Of a stretch of 64,000 nucleotides of DNA, positions 43,116 to 51,085 are shown piece after piece (position 1 is the stretch's first letter; each line of letters starts with the position of its first letter). Under the pieces are notes generated by a model. It saw only the letters and a program-made list of their open reading frames with translations, was not told where the DNA came from and ran no database searches. The stretch lies in contig NZ_SJKB01000001.1 in the NCBI RefSeq assembly GCF_004331465.1, forward strand, positions 62,001-126,000, in the 5' to 3' direction. The stretch is from Kribbella pittospori (GTDB taxonomy: Bacteria; Actinomycetota; Actinomycetes; Propionibacteriales; Kribbellaceae). A program made the position numbers and the translations under genes.

Positions 43116-43490
43116 ATGTCGGAAACCCCCAGTCCTGACTTTCTCGCGTTGCAGGTGCGCGACCTCCAGCGTTCGGCCGACTTCTATGAAGGGCATCTCG
43201 GGCTCGAACGTGAGCCCGGCGCGCCGCCTGGCGTGATCGTGTTCAGGTCGGCCACGATCCCGTTCGCGATCCGGGAACCGTTGCCCGGCACAGACCTCGA
43301 CGCGGGACCGGTAGGGGTTGGCATCGCGGTGTCGCTGCGGGTCAGCGACGCGCAGCTACTGCACGACAATCTCGAAGGGGCCGGCGTCACGATTCTGATG
43401 AACCCGTTCGACACTCCGTTCGGCCGCACGTTCATGTTCCAGGACCCCGACGGGTACGCCCTGGCGGTCCATGGTGCGCTGCCGTCCTGA
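43116..43490 (+). CDS. VOC family protein (glyoxalase-like)
   Basis: 124 residues from the ATG at 43116, with AAGGAGAGG well placed. It is a single vicinal-oxygen-chelate domain (LALQVRDLQRSADFYEGHLGLERE; TFMFQDPDGYALAVHGAL). The likely metal or binding residues are in the final FQDPDGY segment. VOC proteins include glyoxalases, dioxygenases and antibiotic-binding proteins; the specific role is unknown. A strong terminator follows. Confidence 0.85.
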   Translation: MSETPSPDFLALQVRDLQRSADFYEGHLGLEREPGAPPGVIVFRSATIPFAIREPLPGTDLDAGPVGVGIAVSLRVSDAQLLHDNLEGAGVTILMNPFDTPFGRTFMFQDPDGYALAVHGALPS

Positions 43491-43541
43491 GGGTTCGGCG
43501 CACGAATCCCTGCGCCGCCGGGGGATTCCATGGGGACTTGA

Positions 43542-43568
43542 GGCCCCGGACGATTTGCGTCCGGGGCC
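43542..43568 (+). terminator. Strong terminator after the VOC gene
   Basis: GGCCCCGGACG-ATTTG-CGTCCGGGGCC is a perfect 11-bp stem with a 5-base loop, followed by CCTTGCG. It ends the VOC transcript. Confidence 0.85.
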
Positions 43569-43572
43569 CCTT

Positions 43573-43971
43573 GCGTAGCGACCCCGCCTACTGGCCGTCC
43601 CAGGACGCAAGAGTGACCAGCAAGCGAGCCATCACCACTGCGACCACGACTACAACCGCCGAGCGACGCTTGCGTCTTGTTCTTTGAATTGTCCTACTCT
43701 GACCTTCCACGGTGTCTTGGCGCTCGCGCGGGTGAGCGTGACGAACAGGGCGTGCTGCTGCGGCGCGCAGGGGTGACGGCGATGGTGCGATCAGCGCGAG
43801 CGGCGGTATCCGGTGGTGCGCCGTCTTTGGTGGCGTCGACAGCAGTGCTGGTGGTGTAGGCCCGGTGCTGGATCCAGGCGTTTCATTCCGCTCCGGGTGC
43901 GGCGACTTGACCGAGCTCAAGCAGTCGCGCGAACCGCCCAACCGGCTGAGCAGAAGCGAGCTGCTCGATGG
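43573..43971. other. Gap with no recognised gene
   Basis: About 400 bases. A minus-strand frame (43588-43941) has a short hydrophobic run VVVVVAVVMARLLV near its end but no start or ribosome site, and I do not call it. No repeat or hairpin stands out. Confidence 0.4.
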
Positions 43972-44583
43972 TCAGTTGGTGTTCTCCGAGCTGATTCGGT
44001 GAAGTAGCTCCTCGCGTTGTGAGATGCGCGTGGCGGCTGGTAGGCGCCACATGGTGTAGGCGGCGGCCATGAGTTGTGCGGCCCGGCCAGGTGGCACGCG
44101 GCCGTATCCCGTACCGAAACCAGGCGCCGCGATTCTCGTGACCGTGTTGGCTGCCGGGTGACGATCGACGGCCAACAGGGCGGCCCAGAAAGCGTCGTGT
44201 ACGGCGATGTCCAGCTCGCCTGACAGCGGCATCGGCACGCGCATGGTCGGTGCGTAGACAAGCCACCGACAGGGCTCGCCGCCAGACGGAACCACGCTCG
44301 CTGCCCCCACTGGTTGGTAGCCGTGATAGTCGTCAGCCACCGCTGCCCAGACCGACCGCTGAACGTTGGGCCAGTACCTGGCGAGTGCTCGATCGACACC
44401 GCCGTCCATTTGCCCGTAGCTGTTTCCTGCCGTCAGTACGGCGTCGACTTCCGGCAGCACGTCCAGCAACGATCCTTGCTGAACCTCGATCAGGCCCTCG
44501 CCGATCTGCTCGGCGAAGACCCCGCACCAGGCTGAGACGAGATCAGCATCGAGGTCGACAAGGAGCAGGTTAGGCGGCGTCAC
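43972..44583 (-). CDS. Macro domain-like protein
   Basis: 203 residues. VDAVLTAGNSYGQMDGGVDRALARYW near 47-72 is the ADP-ribose-binding N-S-x-G-x-MDGG loop. RWLVYAPTMRVP near 106 and IAAPGFGTGYGRVPPGRAAQLM near 149-170 complete the macro fold. Such proteins bind or remove ADP-ribose or related groups. An island copy could counter ADP-ribosylating toxins; that is inference. Confidence 0.8.
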   Translation of the reverse strand: MTPPNLLLVDLDADLVSAWCGVFAEQIGEGLIEVQQGSLLDVLPEVDAVLTAGNSYGQMDGGVDRALARYWPNVQRSVWAAVADDYHGYQPVGAASVVPSGGEPCRWLVYAPTMRVPMPLSGELDIAVHDAFWAALLAVDRHPAANTVTRIAAPGFGTGYGRVPPGRAAQLMAAAYTMWRLPAATRISQREELLHRISSENTN

Positions 44584-44703
44584 GCCGCCGCCCCGTGGGA
44601 GGAGACCAATGATGTGCCAGGACTCGGGTCAGGGTGCCGGCATGTTCTGCCGGCTTCGGTGCGTACTGCATGGATCATGTGCCGACGTTACGACACGAGT
44701 CCG

Positions 44704-44940
44704 CTAAGCCCTACCGCAGATCGGAGCCGGTTCCCACTCGGGAGAGTTCATCGGTCCCAGCCCCCAGTCCTGATGGTGGTAGTAGAGCGTCATCGCCTCG
44801 AAGTGGCTCGCGGCCTCGACTGTCCAGACCAATCGTGCGGAGGGTGAAAGCGTGCCTCGCGCATCGTCGCCGTGCGGACCGGCCAAGCAAAAGAGGAAAA
44901 GACCTTCGTCTTCGGGGTCGTCCCAGAGCTCATGAAGCAC
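44704..44940 (-). CDS. Small conserved protein of 78 residues
   Basis: It begins MLHELWDDPEDEGLFLFCLAGPHGDDAR, then LVWTVEAASHFEAMTLYYHHQDWG. I recall actinobacterial proteins with this layout and no known function. It is acidic, Trp/His-rich and soluble. It lies between the macro-domain gene and the transglutaminase-like gene. The composition and the phrase are convincing although it is short. Confidence 0.62.
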   Translation of the reverse strand: MLHELWDDPEDEGLFLFCLAGPHGDDARGTLSPSARLVWTVEAASHFEAMTLYYHHQDWGLGPMNSPEWEPAPICGRA

Positions 44941-45174
44941 AGGTCAGTTCTCCTGGATTGCGACGGCGTGGAAGCCGCTGCAGGAGGCGAAGAAGTCCAT
45001 GCCAGCCCTCGGTGTTGTTGGCAATCATCCGGGGCAACCCTCCTGGAACACGCGATTCGACCTCTGCCGCATTCCGGCCGGGACCATACTCGTGGCGATG
45101 ATAGTGCGTGCAGCACGGAGGCGCCTGACCTTAAATGCCTGAAATGTCACCAGAAATCCGGGCAGGATCGTCGG

Positions 45175-46047
45175 ATGACCACTCTGGACCGACTCGCGCG
45201 ACATTCCGCATTCTCCGATCCGGGCCGGCATGGTCGGTTGCTCCGTGAGCTGTCCGGGATCGAGGAGATCTGCAGGGCCGTGAACAATCTCGTCCTCCAC
45301 TATCGCGCCGAAGCGCACCTGCTCCGCGATGACCGTCGCGGCGAGATCAACTCGCGCTGGGTCCAAACCATCCTGGACCTCGATCAGGCGCGGCATTCCG
45401 GCCCGCTACTGGATCCGAGGCCGCCTGGCGACCGGGTAGCGGGATGCTGTCGTGATGATGCCCTGCTCGCGGTCGCTGCTCTTCGCGAGCAGGAGACCCC
45501 GGCGCGGACCCGGGTGGGTTTCACTGGGTACTTCGCTCCGGACTTCCGGGGTGATCACGTCGTCGCCGAATGGTGGAACGGTGCGCGGTGGCAGCGGTTC
45601 GATCCGGAGCTGGAGCCGGGGAGCCGTTCCTTCGACGTACGCGATCTGCCGACCGGTGAGGGAGCGCTGTTCGAGACCGCCGCGGAGGTCTGGACGGGCT
45701 ATCGTTCCGGCCGCCTCGATCCCGCAGGCTATGGCGTGGCTCCGGGGTCGGAGCTGTCTGGTCCGGGATTCATCCGGACGTACGTCGTCATGGAAGTCCT
45801 GCACCGGTACGGCCATGAGGCACTCCTGTGGGACGAGGTCGGCACTGGGATCACAGATTCCGATGCCGACGAGGTCGCCCGGCTACTGCTGGCCGCCGAT
45901 GCCGGAGATCTGGCGGCCGAAGACCACCTGGTGCAGCGGTTTCGGAGCGATCCGAAGCTCCGACCGGGGACAAGCGTCACCCAACTCTCGCCGTACGGCG
46001 ACCCACCGGTGACGATCCAGCTCACGCCGCGCCCCGGCCGTGAATAG
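45175..46047 (+). CDS. Transglutaminase-like domain protein
   Basis: 290 residues from the ATG at 45175; the frame extends upstream to 44872 over the previous gene and is not used. A Cys-His-Asp triad is visible: VAGCCRDDALLAVAALRE near 86, GDHVVAEWWNGARWQRFDPEL near 134-154 (His and Asp). This matches transglutaminase-like cysteine enzymes, which in bacteria are often peptidases or amidases. There is no signal peptide. The second Cys of CC is the likely nucleophile. The substrate is unknown. Confidence 0.78.
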   Translation: MTTLDRLARHSAFSDPGRHGRLLRELSGIEEICRAVNNLVLHYRAEAHLLRDDRRGEINSRWVQTILDLDQARHSGPLLDPRPPGDRVAGCCRDDALLAVAALREQETPARTRVGFTGYFAPDFRGDHVVAEWWNGARWQRFDPELEPGSRSFDVRDLPTGEGALFETAAEVWTGYRSGRLDPAGYGVAPGSELSGPGFIRTYVVMEVLHRYGHEALLWDEVGTGITDSDADEVARLLLAADAGDLAAEDHLVQRFRSDPKLRPGTSVTQLSPYGDPPVTIQLTPRPGRE

Positions 46048-46050
46048 GTG

Positions 46051-46692
46051 CTACGGCGTGATGGTGAGCGGCAGAGGGCTCGACAGCATGTTGCTGTTCT
46101 CGGTGTGTAGGGCGATGACCAGCTGCCATTGGCCGGGCGGTACGGCGTACCCCAGGTCGGGGACAACCGAGGCTGTGCCGATCAGGACGGGGACGGGGCG
46201 GCTCTGGTGAGGCTCGATCGCGAATCCCACCCGAACTGCGTTGCTCGGGCCGACGTACAGACCGACGACAGTGCCGGAGTTGTCGGTCACCGCCGATGTC
46301 AGGGAGCGGTTGCTGAAGAGCACTTGCTCGTGCTCGGCTCGATTCGTTACCAGTACGTCGTTGTGAGCGAACCGACCGGTCCGGACCGACAACGGCGATG
46401 AGGATTCCACGTAGAGCCCGGCGGATTCGGCGGGGTCTCCGCGTAGCTGGCATGCCTGCTCGCTGACCCATAGCTGTCTGGCCGGAAAGGTCATCGCCCC
46501 GACCTGTAGATCCACGAGGCTCCCGTACTTCGCGTCCAGCGCGGCCGCGATCTCGGCTGCCCACGCGGCCAACTCGATGCGGAACCGCCGCTCAGACCGC
46601 TCGCTCTCGGGATGGGGAAATACCACGAGCGCGCCCGGTGACTCCTCGAGCAACCGGCGCAGGTCCACGCGCAAGCCGTCCCATCCGGCCAT
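46051..46692 (-). CDS. Hypothetical 213-residue protein
   Basis: It starts MAGWDGLRVDLRRLLEESPGALV and then shows a helical N-terminal third and a beta-rich C-terminal two thirds (LYVESSSPLSVRTGRFAHNDVLVTNR; GTVVGLYVGPSNAVRVGFAIEPHQS; WQLVIALHTENSNMLSSPLPLTI). That suggests an Ig-like domain. No family is recognised. A TTG at 46761 could extend it, but no ribosome site supports either start. It faces the transglutaminase-like gene tail to tail with 3 bases between. Confidence 0.58.
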   Translation of the reverse strand: MAGWDGLRVDLRRLLEESPGALVVFPHPESERSERRFRIELAAWAAEIAAALDAKYGSLVDLQVGAMTFPARQLWVSEQACQLRGDPAESAGLYVESSSPLSVRTGRFAHNDVLVTNRAEHEQVLFSNRSLTSAVTDNSGTVVGLYVGPSNAVRVGFAIEPHQSRPVPVLIGTASVVPDLGYAVPPGQWQLVIALHTENSNMLSSPLPLTITP

Positions 46693-46835
46693 GGCCTGAC
46701 GGTATCGAAACCGCGTCGCGATCAGCAGTGCGTGAGCGTCCGGGTGCGAGCCGTGTCTCAAATCGAGACAGATTGCCGGGGGCGAAGTGGAGACCCTGAT
46801 CCGATCCGGGATACGCCCCCGAAAGGAGTTCGCCC

Positions 46836-47504
46836 ATGACCACTATCGACGCCGATGCCTTCGGCGCCCACGAGGAACGCGCCAAACATGCCGCTGAGGC
46901 GGCTGAGGCCGAGGCCGCGGTCCCAGCGGTGACCGGAGACCCGTCGCTGATCGGTCTCCCCAGTTTCATTGTGGGATCGGTCGCGCTTGGTCTCGTCCTT
47001 GTCGGCTACGTGCCGGCGGCGGCGGTCGGTGCCTCGCTCTCCATCATCGTCGCGGCCACCGGCCTGGGCCTGGTGATCGCGGCCGTCTGGGCGGCCGGCG
47101 TCGGCCAGAGCGCGGTCGCCGGGGTGTTCGGCATCTTCGCGGGGTTCTGGCTCAGTTACGCGATGCTCGTACTGGGCCTCACCCACAACTGGCTCGGCAT
47201 CGTCGCCGCGGACGCCGTCGACACACAGGGGCTGTTCCTGATCTCGTGGCTGGTCGTGATCGGGATGCTGACGCTGGCCACACTCCGGTTGCCGAGCGCC
47301 TACACGGTGCTCTTCGCGCTCATCGAAATCGCCCTGGTGCTGGTCTTGATCGGCACCCTGCAGGCATCAGCAGGCGTGCTCCACATCGCAGGTGTGGTGG
47401 TCTTCGTGTTCGCCGCGGTGGGTGTCTACCTGTTCTTCAACTCGGCTTCGCAGGCGACAGGTGGTGGCGCGCTTCCGCTCGGACCGCCGCTCGTCCACGG
47501 TTGA
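46836..47504 (+). CDS. GPR1/FUN34/YaaH family acetate uptake transporter
   Basis: 222 residues with six membrane helices beginning near residue 40. PSLIGLPSFIVGSVALGLVLVGY carries the start of the family, and FGIFAGFWLSYAMLVLGL near 98-115 the central FGxxSFWxSY-like motif. Members take up acetate or succinate. The Ala/Glu-rich N-terminal 35 residues are cytoplasmic. It is the last gene of the island, 16 bases before the right att copy. Confidence 0.88.
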   Translation: MTTIDADAFGAHEERAKHAAEAAEAEAAVPAVTGDPSLIGLPSFIVGSVALGLVLVGYVPAAAVGASLSIIVAATGLGLVIAAVWAAGVGQSAVAGVFGIFAGFWLSYAMLVLGLTHNWLGIVAADAVDTQGLFLISWLVVIGMLTLATLRLPSAYTVLFALIEIALVLVLIGTLQASAGVLHIAGVVVFVFAAVGVYLFFNSASQATGGGALPLGPPLVHG

Positions 47505-47519
47505 GCCGCCTTGTCACTG

Positions 47520-47535
47520 AGCTCCACCGCAGGTC
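47520..47535 (+). other. Right attachment-site-like repeat (attR)
   Basis: AGCTCCACCGCAGGTC is identical to the end of tRNA-Ala(GGC) and its flank at 27675-27690. No other part of a tRNA is present here. It marks the far end of the tRNA-bounded segment. Confidence 0.7.
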
Positions 47536-47536
47536 G

Positions 47537-47566
47537 GAGGCCCTGTCCCGCTCGGGAGAGGGCCTC
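47537..47566 (+). terminator. Terminator after the right att copy
   Basis: GAGGCCCT pairs with AGGGCCTC across TCGGGAG-containing loop bases. Its layout matches the hairpin after the tRNA (same GAGGCC, TCGGGAGA and GGCCTC frame) but the stem bases differ in a paired way. It would also end the transporter transcript. Confidence 0.72.
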
Positions 47567-47595
47567 TGACATGTGAGCCGGTACGCCGGTTGTGG

Positions 47596-47997
47596 TCAGG
47601 CAAGCGCCTTGGTCTTGATGGATTCGTACTCGTCCTGCGTGATCGTTCCGGAGTCCAGCAGTTGCTTGGCGCTGGCAATCTCGTCGGTCGGGCTCTTGGA
47701 ACTGCCTGCAACATCCTGGATGTACTTCTTCTGGTCGGCCTGCGCCTCCTCGAACGCCGCCTGCCGCCGCTCGTTCATGCTCCGGCCTCGGGCGATGAGG
47801 TAGATCAGTGCCCCCAGCCACGGTACGAAGATGAGCAGGATCGCCCAGCCGGCCTTGGCCCAACCGCTGAGCGAGCGGTCGCTGAACAGGTCCCACAGAC
47901 AACGGAACCACACCATCAGTGCGGCGATCCAGATGAAGAACCAGAAGCTCCACAGGAGAACTTCGCCGAAGTCATTCGTCATTGCGTCCACGGTCAT
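47596..47997 (-). CDS. PLDc_N/SHOCT membrane protein
   Basis: 133 residues. Two helices (about 9-31 and 42-66) carry LLWSFWFFIWIAALMVWFRCLWDLF and the phrase GWAKAGWAILLIFVPWLGALIYLIARG, typical of PLDc_N. A C-terminal SHOCT motif (SAKQLLDSGTITQDEYESIKTKAL) follows a charged linker. Function unknown. GGAGG is immediately before the ATG at 47997; an internal GTG or ATG a few codons later would have better spacing. Confidence 0.82.
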   Translation of the reverse strand: MTVDAMTNDFGEVLLWSFWFFIWIAALMVWFRCLWDLFSDRSLSGWAKAGWAILLIFVPWLGALIYLIARGRSMNERRQAAFEEAQADQKKYIQDVAGSSKSPTDEIASAKQLLDSGTITQDEYESIKTKALA

Positions 47998-48151
47998 TCC
48001 CTCCAGAGATGAGCGCACGCGCCAGCCGGCTCACCCAGGTCGAGCCTCATGACCTGCGCCTCCGATAGGCGTCTCGGTCGCATTGCAGCAGGTCCGGACT
48101 GCCCGCGGCGTCACCCATAGTGGATGAACTCCGTTGCCATCGGCAGAGAAG

Positions 48152-49285
48152 TCAGCCCAGCATGTCGGTGATGGCGATGTGGGCGGCTGAGGGGCAGCCC
48201 TTGGTGAAGCCGTAGAAGGGGCCGAAGTCGCGGGTTGCCGCGAACCCGGTCAGGTAGAGGCCGGCCAGGGACGTTTCGAGGCCTTCGGTCAAGGTCGGGA
48301 AGCCCTCAGTTATGGAGACTCGATCCAGAACGCCGCCCAGGTAGGGCACGCGAGCGAGGTCGGCCCGGTAGCCGGAAGCGAAGACCACGTGATCGGCAGT
48401 CAGCGTCGTGCCATCGGAGAGAGTCAGAGTCACGTCGTGTTCGCTGATTGCTGTGGCGACCACCGCACACCCTGGATGACTGGTCACGACGGCTTCAGGG
48501 ATTCGCGGTACGAGCCAGGGTTCGAGGGTGAGGCGGCCGACCTGCCAGAACTCGGCAGCGATTGCCCGCTGCCGCTCGACCGGGAGTCCTCGCCACCATC
48601 CCCGGTGCGCCAGCGTCTGGTCGACGTACTGGTCGACGAAACCCCAGCTCACCTTGGCGAACGTCGGCGTGCTGTGGCGATGTACTACGTCCACCTGCGC
48701 CGCGTCGTGGTCACACAGCAAAGCCGCCCATTCGTAGGCGCTTTGCCGGCCGCCGATGATCACGACCCGGGCACCGGCGAGCGCATCGAAGGAAACCAGT
48801 TCACACGTATGCGAGCGGCGAGCCGGGGGGACCTCGGCGTACCACTCCGGCAGGTTGAGGAAGTAGCCGATTCCGGGTGAGGCGAGAACCTTGTCCGCGG
48901 TGATCGTCGTACCGTCGTCCATCGTGGCCACGAAGCCCGCGTTCGGCTTGGTCAGGCCGGTCACGAGACGCTCGTCCACGTCGAGCCTCTTGCGCCCACG
49001 GAACCACTCCGTGTAGTCGAGGAAGACCGAGATCGGGATCGGGTCGACGTCTTCGGGTCGCAGGCCTCGATCCTCGAAGAATGCCTCGAACGTGTACTCG
49101 CCCTTTCCGTCGAGATGCCAGTCGGGACCAGATCGCAGGAACATCTCCACCGGCATGTTCTTCCGCCAGAACGCCATCGGGAGGCCCACGATCCGGGTCT
49201 CGATGCCGTTGTCACGGGCAAGGGCCGCCGCAGAGTAGGCATACGGCCCCGCACCGACGACGAGCAGATCCGTCCGGTCCGGCAT
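48152..49285 (-). CDS. FAD-dependent oxidoreductase (monooxygenase-like)
   Basis: 377 residues. The FAD Rossmann motif is LLVVGAGPYAYSAAALARDNG at 7-27, and a second nucleotide-binding motif RVVIIGGRQSAYEWAALL lies near 172-189. DHVVFASGYRADLARVPYL near 300 and GLYLTGFAATRDFGPFYGF near 340 match flavin monooxygenases and lysine/ornithine-hydroxylase-like proteins. It would use NADPH and oxygen on an unknown substrate. It stands alone. Confidence 0.85.
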   Translation of the reverse strand: MPDRTDLLVVGAGPYAYSAAALARDNGIETRIVGLPMAFWRKNMPVEMFLRSGPDWHLDGKGEYTFEAFFEDRGLRPEDVDPIPISVFLDYTEWFRGRKRLDVDERLVTGLTKPNAGFVATMDDGTTITADKVLASPGIGYFLNLPEWYAEVPPARRSHTCELVSFDALAGARVVIIGGRQSAYEWAALLCDHDAAQVDVVHRHSTPTFAKVSWGFVDQYVDQTLAHRGWWRGLPVERQRAIAAEFWQVGRLTLEPWLVPRIPEAVVTSHPGCAVVATAISEHDVTLTLSDGTTLTADHVVFASGYRADLARVPYLGGVLDRVSITEGFPTLTEGLETSLAGLYLTGFAATRDFGPFYGFTKGCPSAAHIAITDMLG

Positions 49286-49372
49286 CGTGTCTCCTGAAGG
49301 TGCGGCCGATCAGCGGGCGGTGAGGCCAAGAATCCTCTTCCTGATCCGTTGGCGCCAGCCACCCCGGGCGGA

Positions 49373-50053
49373 TCAGTTGTCGGACAGGAGCCAGCCGATA
49401 CGTAGTTCTTCTGCGCCCGGACGGAAGGTCCGGATGAGTTCGGCGCGCTCGGGATCGTCTTCGGGGAGGTCTTCGGCGAGGGCGGCCTGGGCGGCGATGG
49501 TCTGGGGCCGGGCGCCGAGTGCGGCGCGCAGGTGGAGTGAGCGGCGCAGCATCGCGATCCCCTCGGTGGGCTCCTTCAGATGGGCGAGGTGCCGGATGAT
49601 GTACGACTCGAAGTAGCCATCGCCGTACTTCTTGGCGATCTCGAGTGCTGTCTCGTAGCGCGCGAGGGCGCCGGCCGGGTCCTCGTCGATGTTGTCCAGC
49701 AGGACGCCCCAGTGGTACTCCGCCCAACCGCGCTGCAACTCGTCGCCGCTCTGTGCCGCCGCGCGATAGCCGGCCTCGGCCACGGCGCGGTCGTCGGCCC
49801 GCGCGTCACGCTGGAACAGCAGGCGGCTGTACGCCATTCGTGCCGTGAGCAACTGCGCGGTCGGCGATGCGGGATCGAGTGCCGCGACGGACTTCTCGGC
49901 CTCCTCATGACCGTCGGTCTGGAAGAACCAGCGGTCAACGGCGATCTCCGCGCGCAGTTCGGGTTCGGAGTCCGGGTCCAAGACGGCGAGTGCGGCATCC
50001 CACTCGCCGAGCAGGTGCAGGCGTCGGGCGATGTAGGCGTCATCAGTTAGCAT
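49373..50053 (-). CDS. TPR-like helical repeat protein
   Basis: 226 residues from the ATG at 50053; another ATG lies four codons earlier. Paired helices with TPR-like spacing run through the protein (LHLLGEWDAALAVLD; WAEYHWGVLLDNIDEDPAGALARYETALEIAKKYGD; ESYIIRHLAHLKEPTEGIAMLRRSLHL). Such proteins are usually scaffolds. Its start abuts that of the CGNR gene on the other strand, so the two must share a very short control region. Confidence 0.78.
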   Translation of the reverse strand: MLTDDAYIARRLHLLGEWDAALAVLDPDSEPELRAEIAVDRWFFQTDGHEEAEKSVAALDPASPTAQLLTARMAYSRLLFQRDARADDRAVAEAGYRAAAQSGDELQRGWAEYHWGVLLDNIDEDPAGALARYETALEIAKKYGDGYFESYIIRHLAHLKEPTEGIAMLRRSLHLRAALGARPQTIAAQAALAEDLPEDDPERAELIRTFRPGAEELRIGWLLSDN

Positions 50054-50057
50054 GGCG

Positions 50058-50083
50058 CCTACCATAAGAACCGATGATGTAGG
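50058..50083. promoter_or_regulatory. Possible operator in the divergent TPR/CGNR gap
   Basis: CCTAC at 50058 and GTAGG at 50079 form an imperfect inverted repeat with ACCAT/ATGAT flanks, directly before the proposed CGNR GTG start. It is placed for autoregulation by the CGNR protein, but the evidence is symmetry only. Confidence 0.35.
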
Positions 50084-50090
50084 TGGTCAA

Positions 50091-50603
50091 GTGGAATACG
50101 GCGACTACATAGGGAACGTGACGCGGCTGGCCGTCGAGCTGGCCAACACCGGCACGCTCAACGAGCACGGTGAACTGGTCGCCGCGTTCATCGCCGAGCA
50201 CGAGATCGCTCCGCCGCCGGACGGCGACTACGGCGACCTGCCGGACCTCGTGCGTACGGCGCTGGCGCAGTCGGTCGACGGCGCTGCCCCCGACGCCGTG
50301 CACCGCCTGCTGCGCGATTACCCGCCGGACATGCATCTGTCCGACCACGACGGCGGCTGGCACATCCACTTCAGCCGCAACGGCACCCCGGCCAAGCGCT
50401 GGGCCGGCCAGTTGATCGCTGCCAAGCTCGCGCTGGTCGCGGCCGGGGATCCGGCGGTGACGCTGGGGCGGTGCGCCGCGGCCGGGTGCGGAAACTACTT
50501 CGTGGACCAGTCGCGGAACCGGACGCGCCGGTTCTGCTCCAACGCGTGCGCGAGCCGTACGACGGTCGCGGCGTACCGGGCGCGGGCGGCCAAAAACTCC
50601 TAG
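50091..50603 (+). CDS. CGNR zinc-finger (ABATE) regulator
   Basis: 170 residues from the GTG at 50091 (AGGTGG upstream); an ATG at 50052 would overlap the divergent start. An N-terminal ABATE domain (GNVTRLAVELANTGTL; MHLSDHDGGWHIHFSR) is followed by the C-terminal zinc finger CAAAGCGNYFVDQSRNRTRRFCSNACASRTTVAAYRAR with the four Cys. These are stress-linked DNA-binding regulators in actinobacteria. It may regulate the divergent TPR-like gene or the VOC gene behind it. Confidence 0.87.
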   Translation: MEYGDYIGNVTRLAVELANTGTLNEHGELVAAFIAEHEIAPPPDGDYGDLPDLVRTALAQSVDGAAPDAVHRLLRDYPPDMHLSDHDGGWHIHFSRNGTPAKRWAGQLIAAKLALVAAGDPAVTLGRCAAAGCGNYFVDQSRNRTRRFCSNACASRTTVAAYRARAAKNS

Positions 50604-50635
50604 CCGAGGGTTGCGCTGTCCAGGACGATGGGCGG

Positions 50636-51070
50636 ATGGCATCGGTCAGGCAGGTCCAGGTCACCTTCGATTGCGCGGAACCTGAGCGCGTCGCTCGCTT
50701 CTGGTGCGAGGTGCTGGGGTACGTCGTACCGCCGCCACCCGAAGGGTTTGCCACGTGGACCGATTTCCATCGCTCGCTGCCGCCCGAGCGTCAGGGGGCA
50801 GGGTTCTCCTGCGGCGATCCCAACGGTGTAGGTCCGCGGCTGTACTTCCAGCGCGTTCCCGAAGGCAAGGTCGTCAAGAATCGGGTGCATCTTGACGTGC
50901 GGGTCGGCACGGGGCTTGTGGGTGAAGAGCGCGTAGCTGTGCTCGAGGCTGAATGTGCACGACTGGTCGCGCTCGGCGCGAAGCGCGTGGGACTCCTACG
51001 GGCCGACGAGTTCAACGAGTCCTGCCTTCCGATGCTGGATGTCGAGGGCAACGAGTTCTGTCTCGACTGA
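50636..51070 (+). CDS. VOC family protein
   Basis: 144 residues from the ATG at 50636. VTFDCAEPERVARFWCEVLGYVVPPPPEGF and the end VLDVEGNEFCLD match the single-domain VOC family common in actinobacteria. RLYFQRVPEGKVVKNRVHLDVRVG in the middle supplies the metal-region His. Function unknown. It lies 33 bases after the CGNR gene on the same strand. Confidence 0.85.
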   Translation: MASVRQVQVTFDCAEPERVARFWCEVLGYVVPPPPEGFATWTDFHRSLPPERQGAGFSCGDPNGVGPRLYFQRVPEGKVVKNRVHLDVRVGTGLVGEERVAVLEAECARLVALGAKRVGLLRADEFNESCLPMLDVEGNEFCLD

Positions 51071-51085
51071 ATCAGGGAGTGGGGC

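Noticed and set aside
43588..43941. 117-codon minus-strand frame with a hydrophobic C-terminal run
   Set aside because: No ribosome site, Pro/Arg/Ser-rich body and no known relatives; the hydrophobic stretch is too short to decide.
47520..47566. A second tRNA gene at the right att copy
   Set aside because: Only the last seven bases of the tRNA and its flank are present; no T, D or anticodon arm precedes them.
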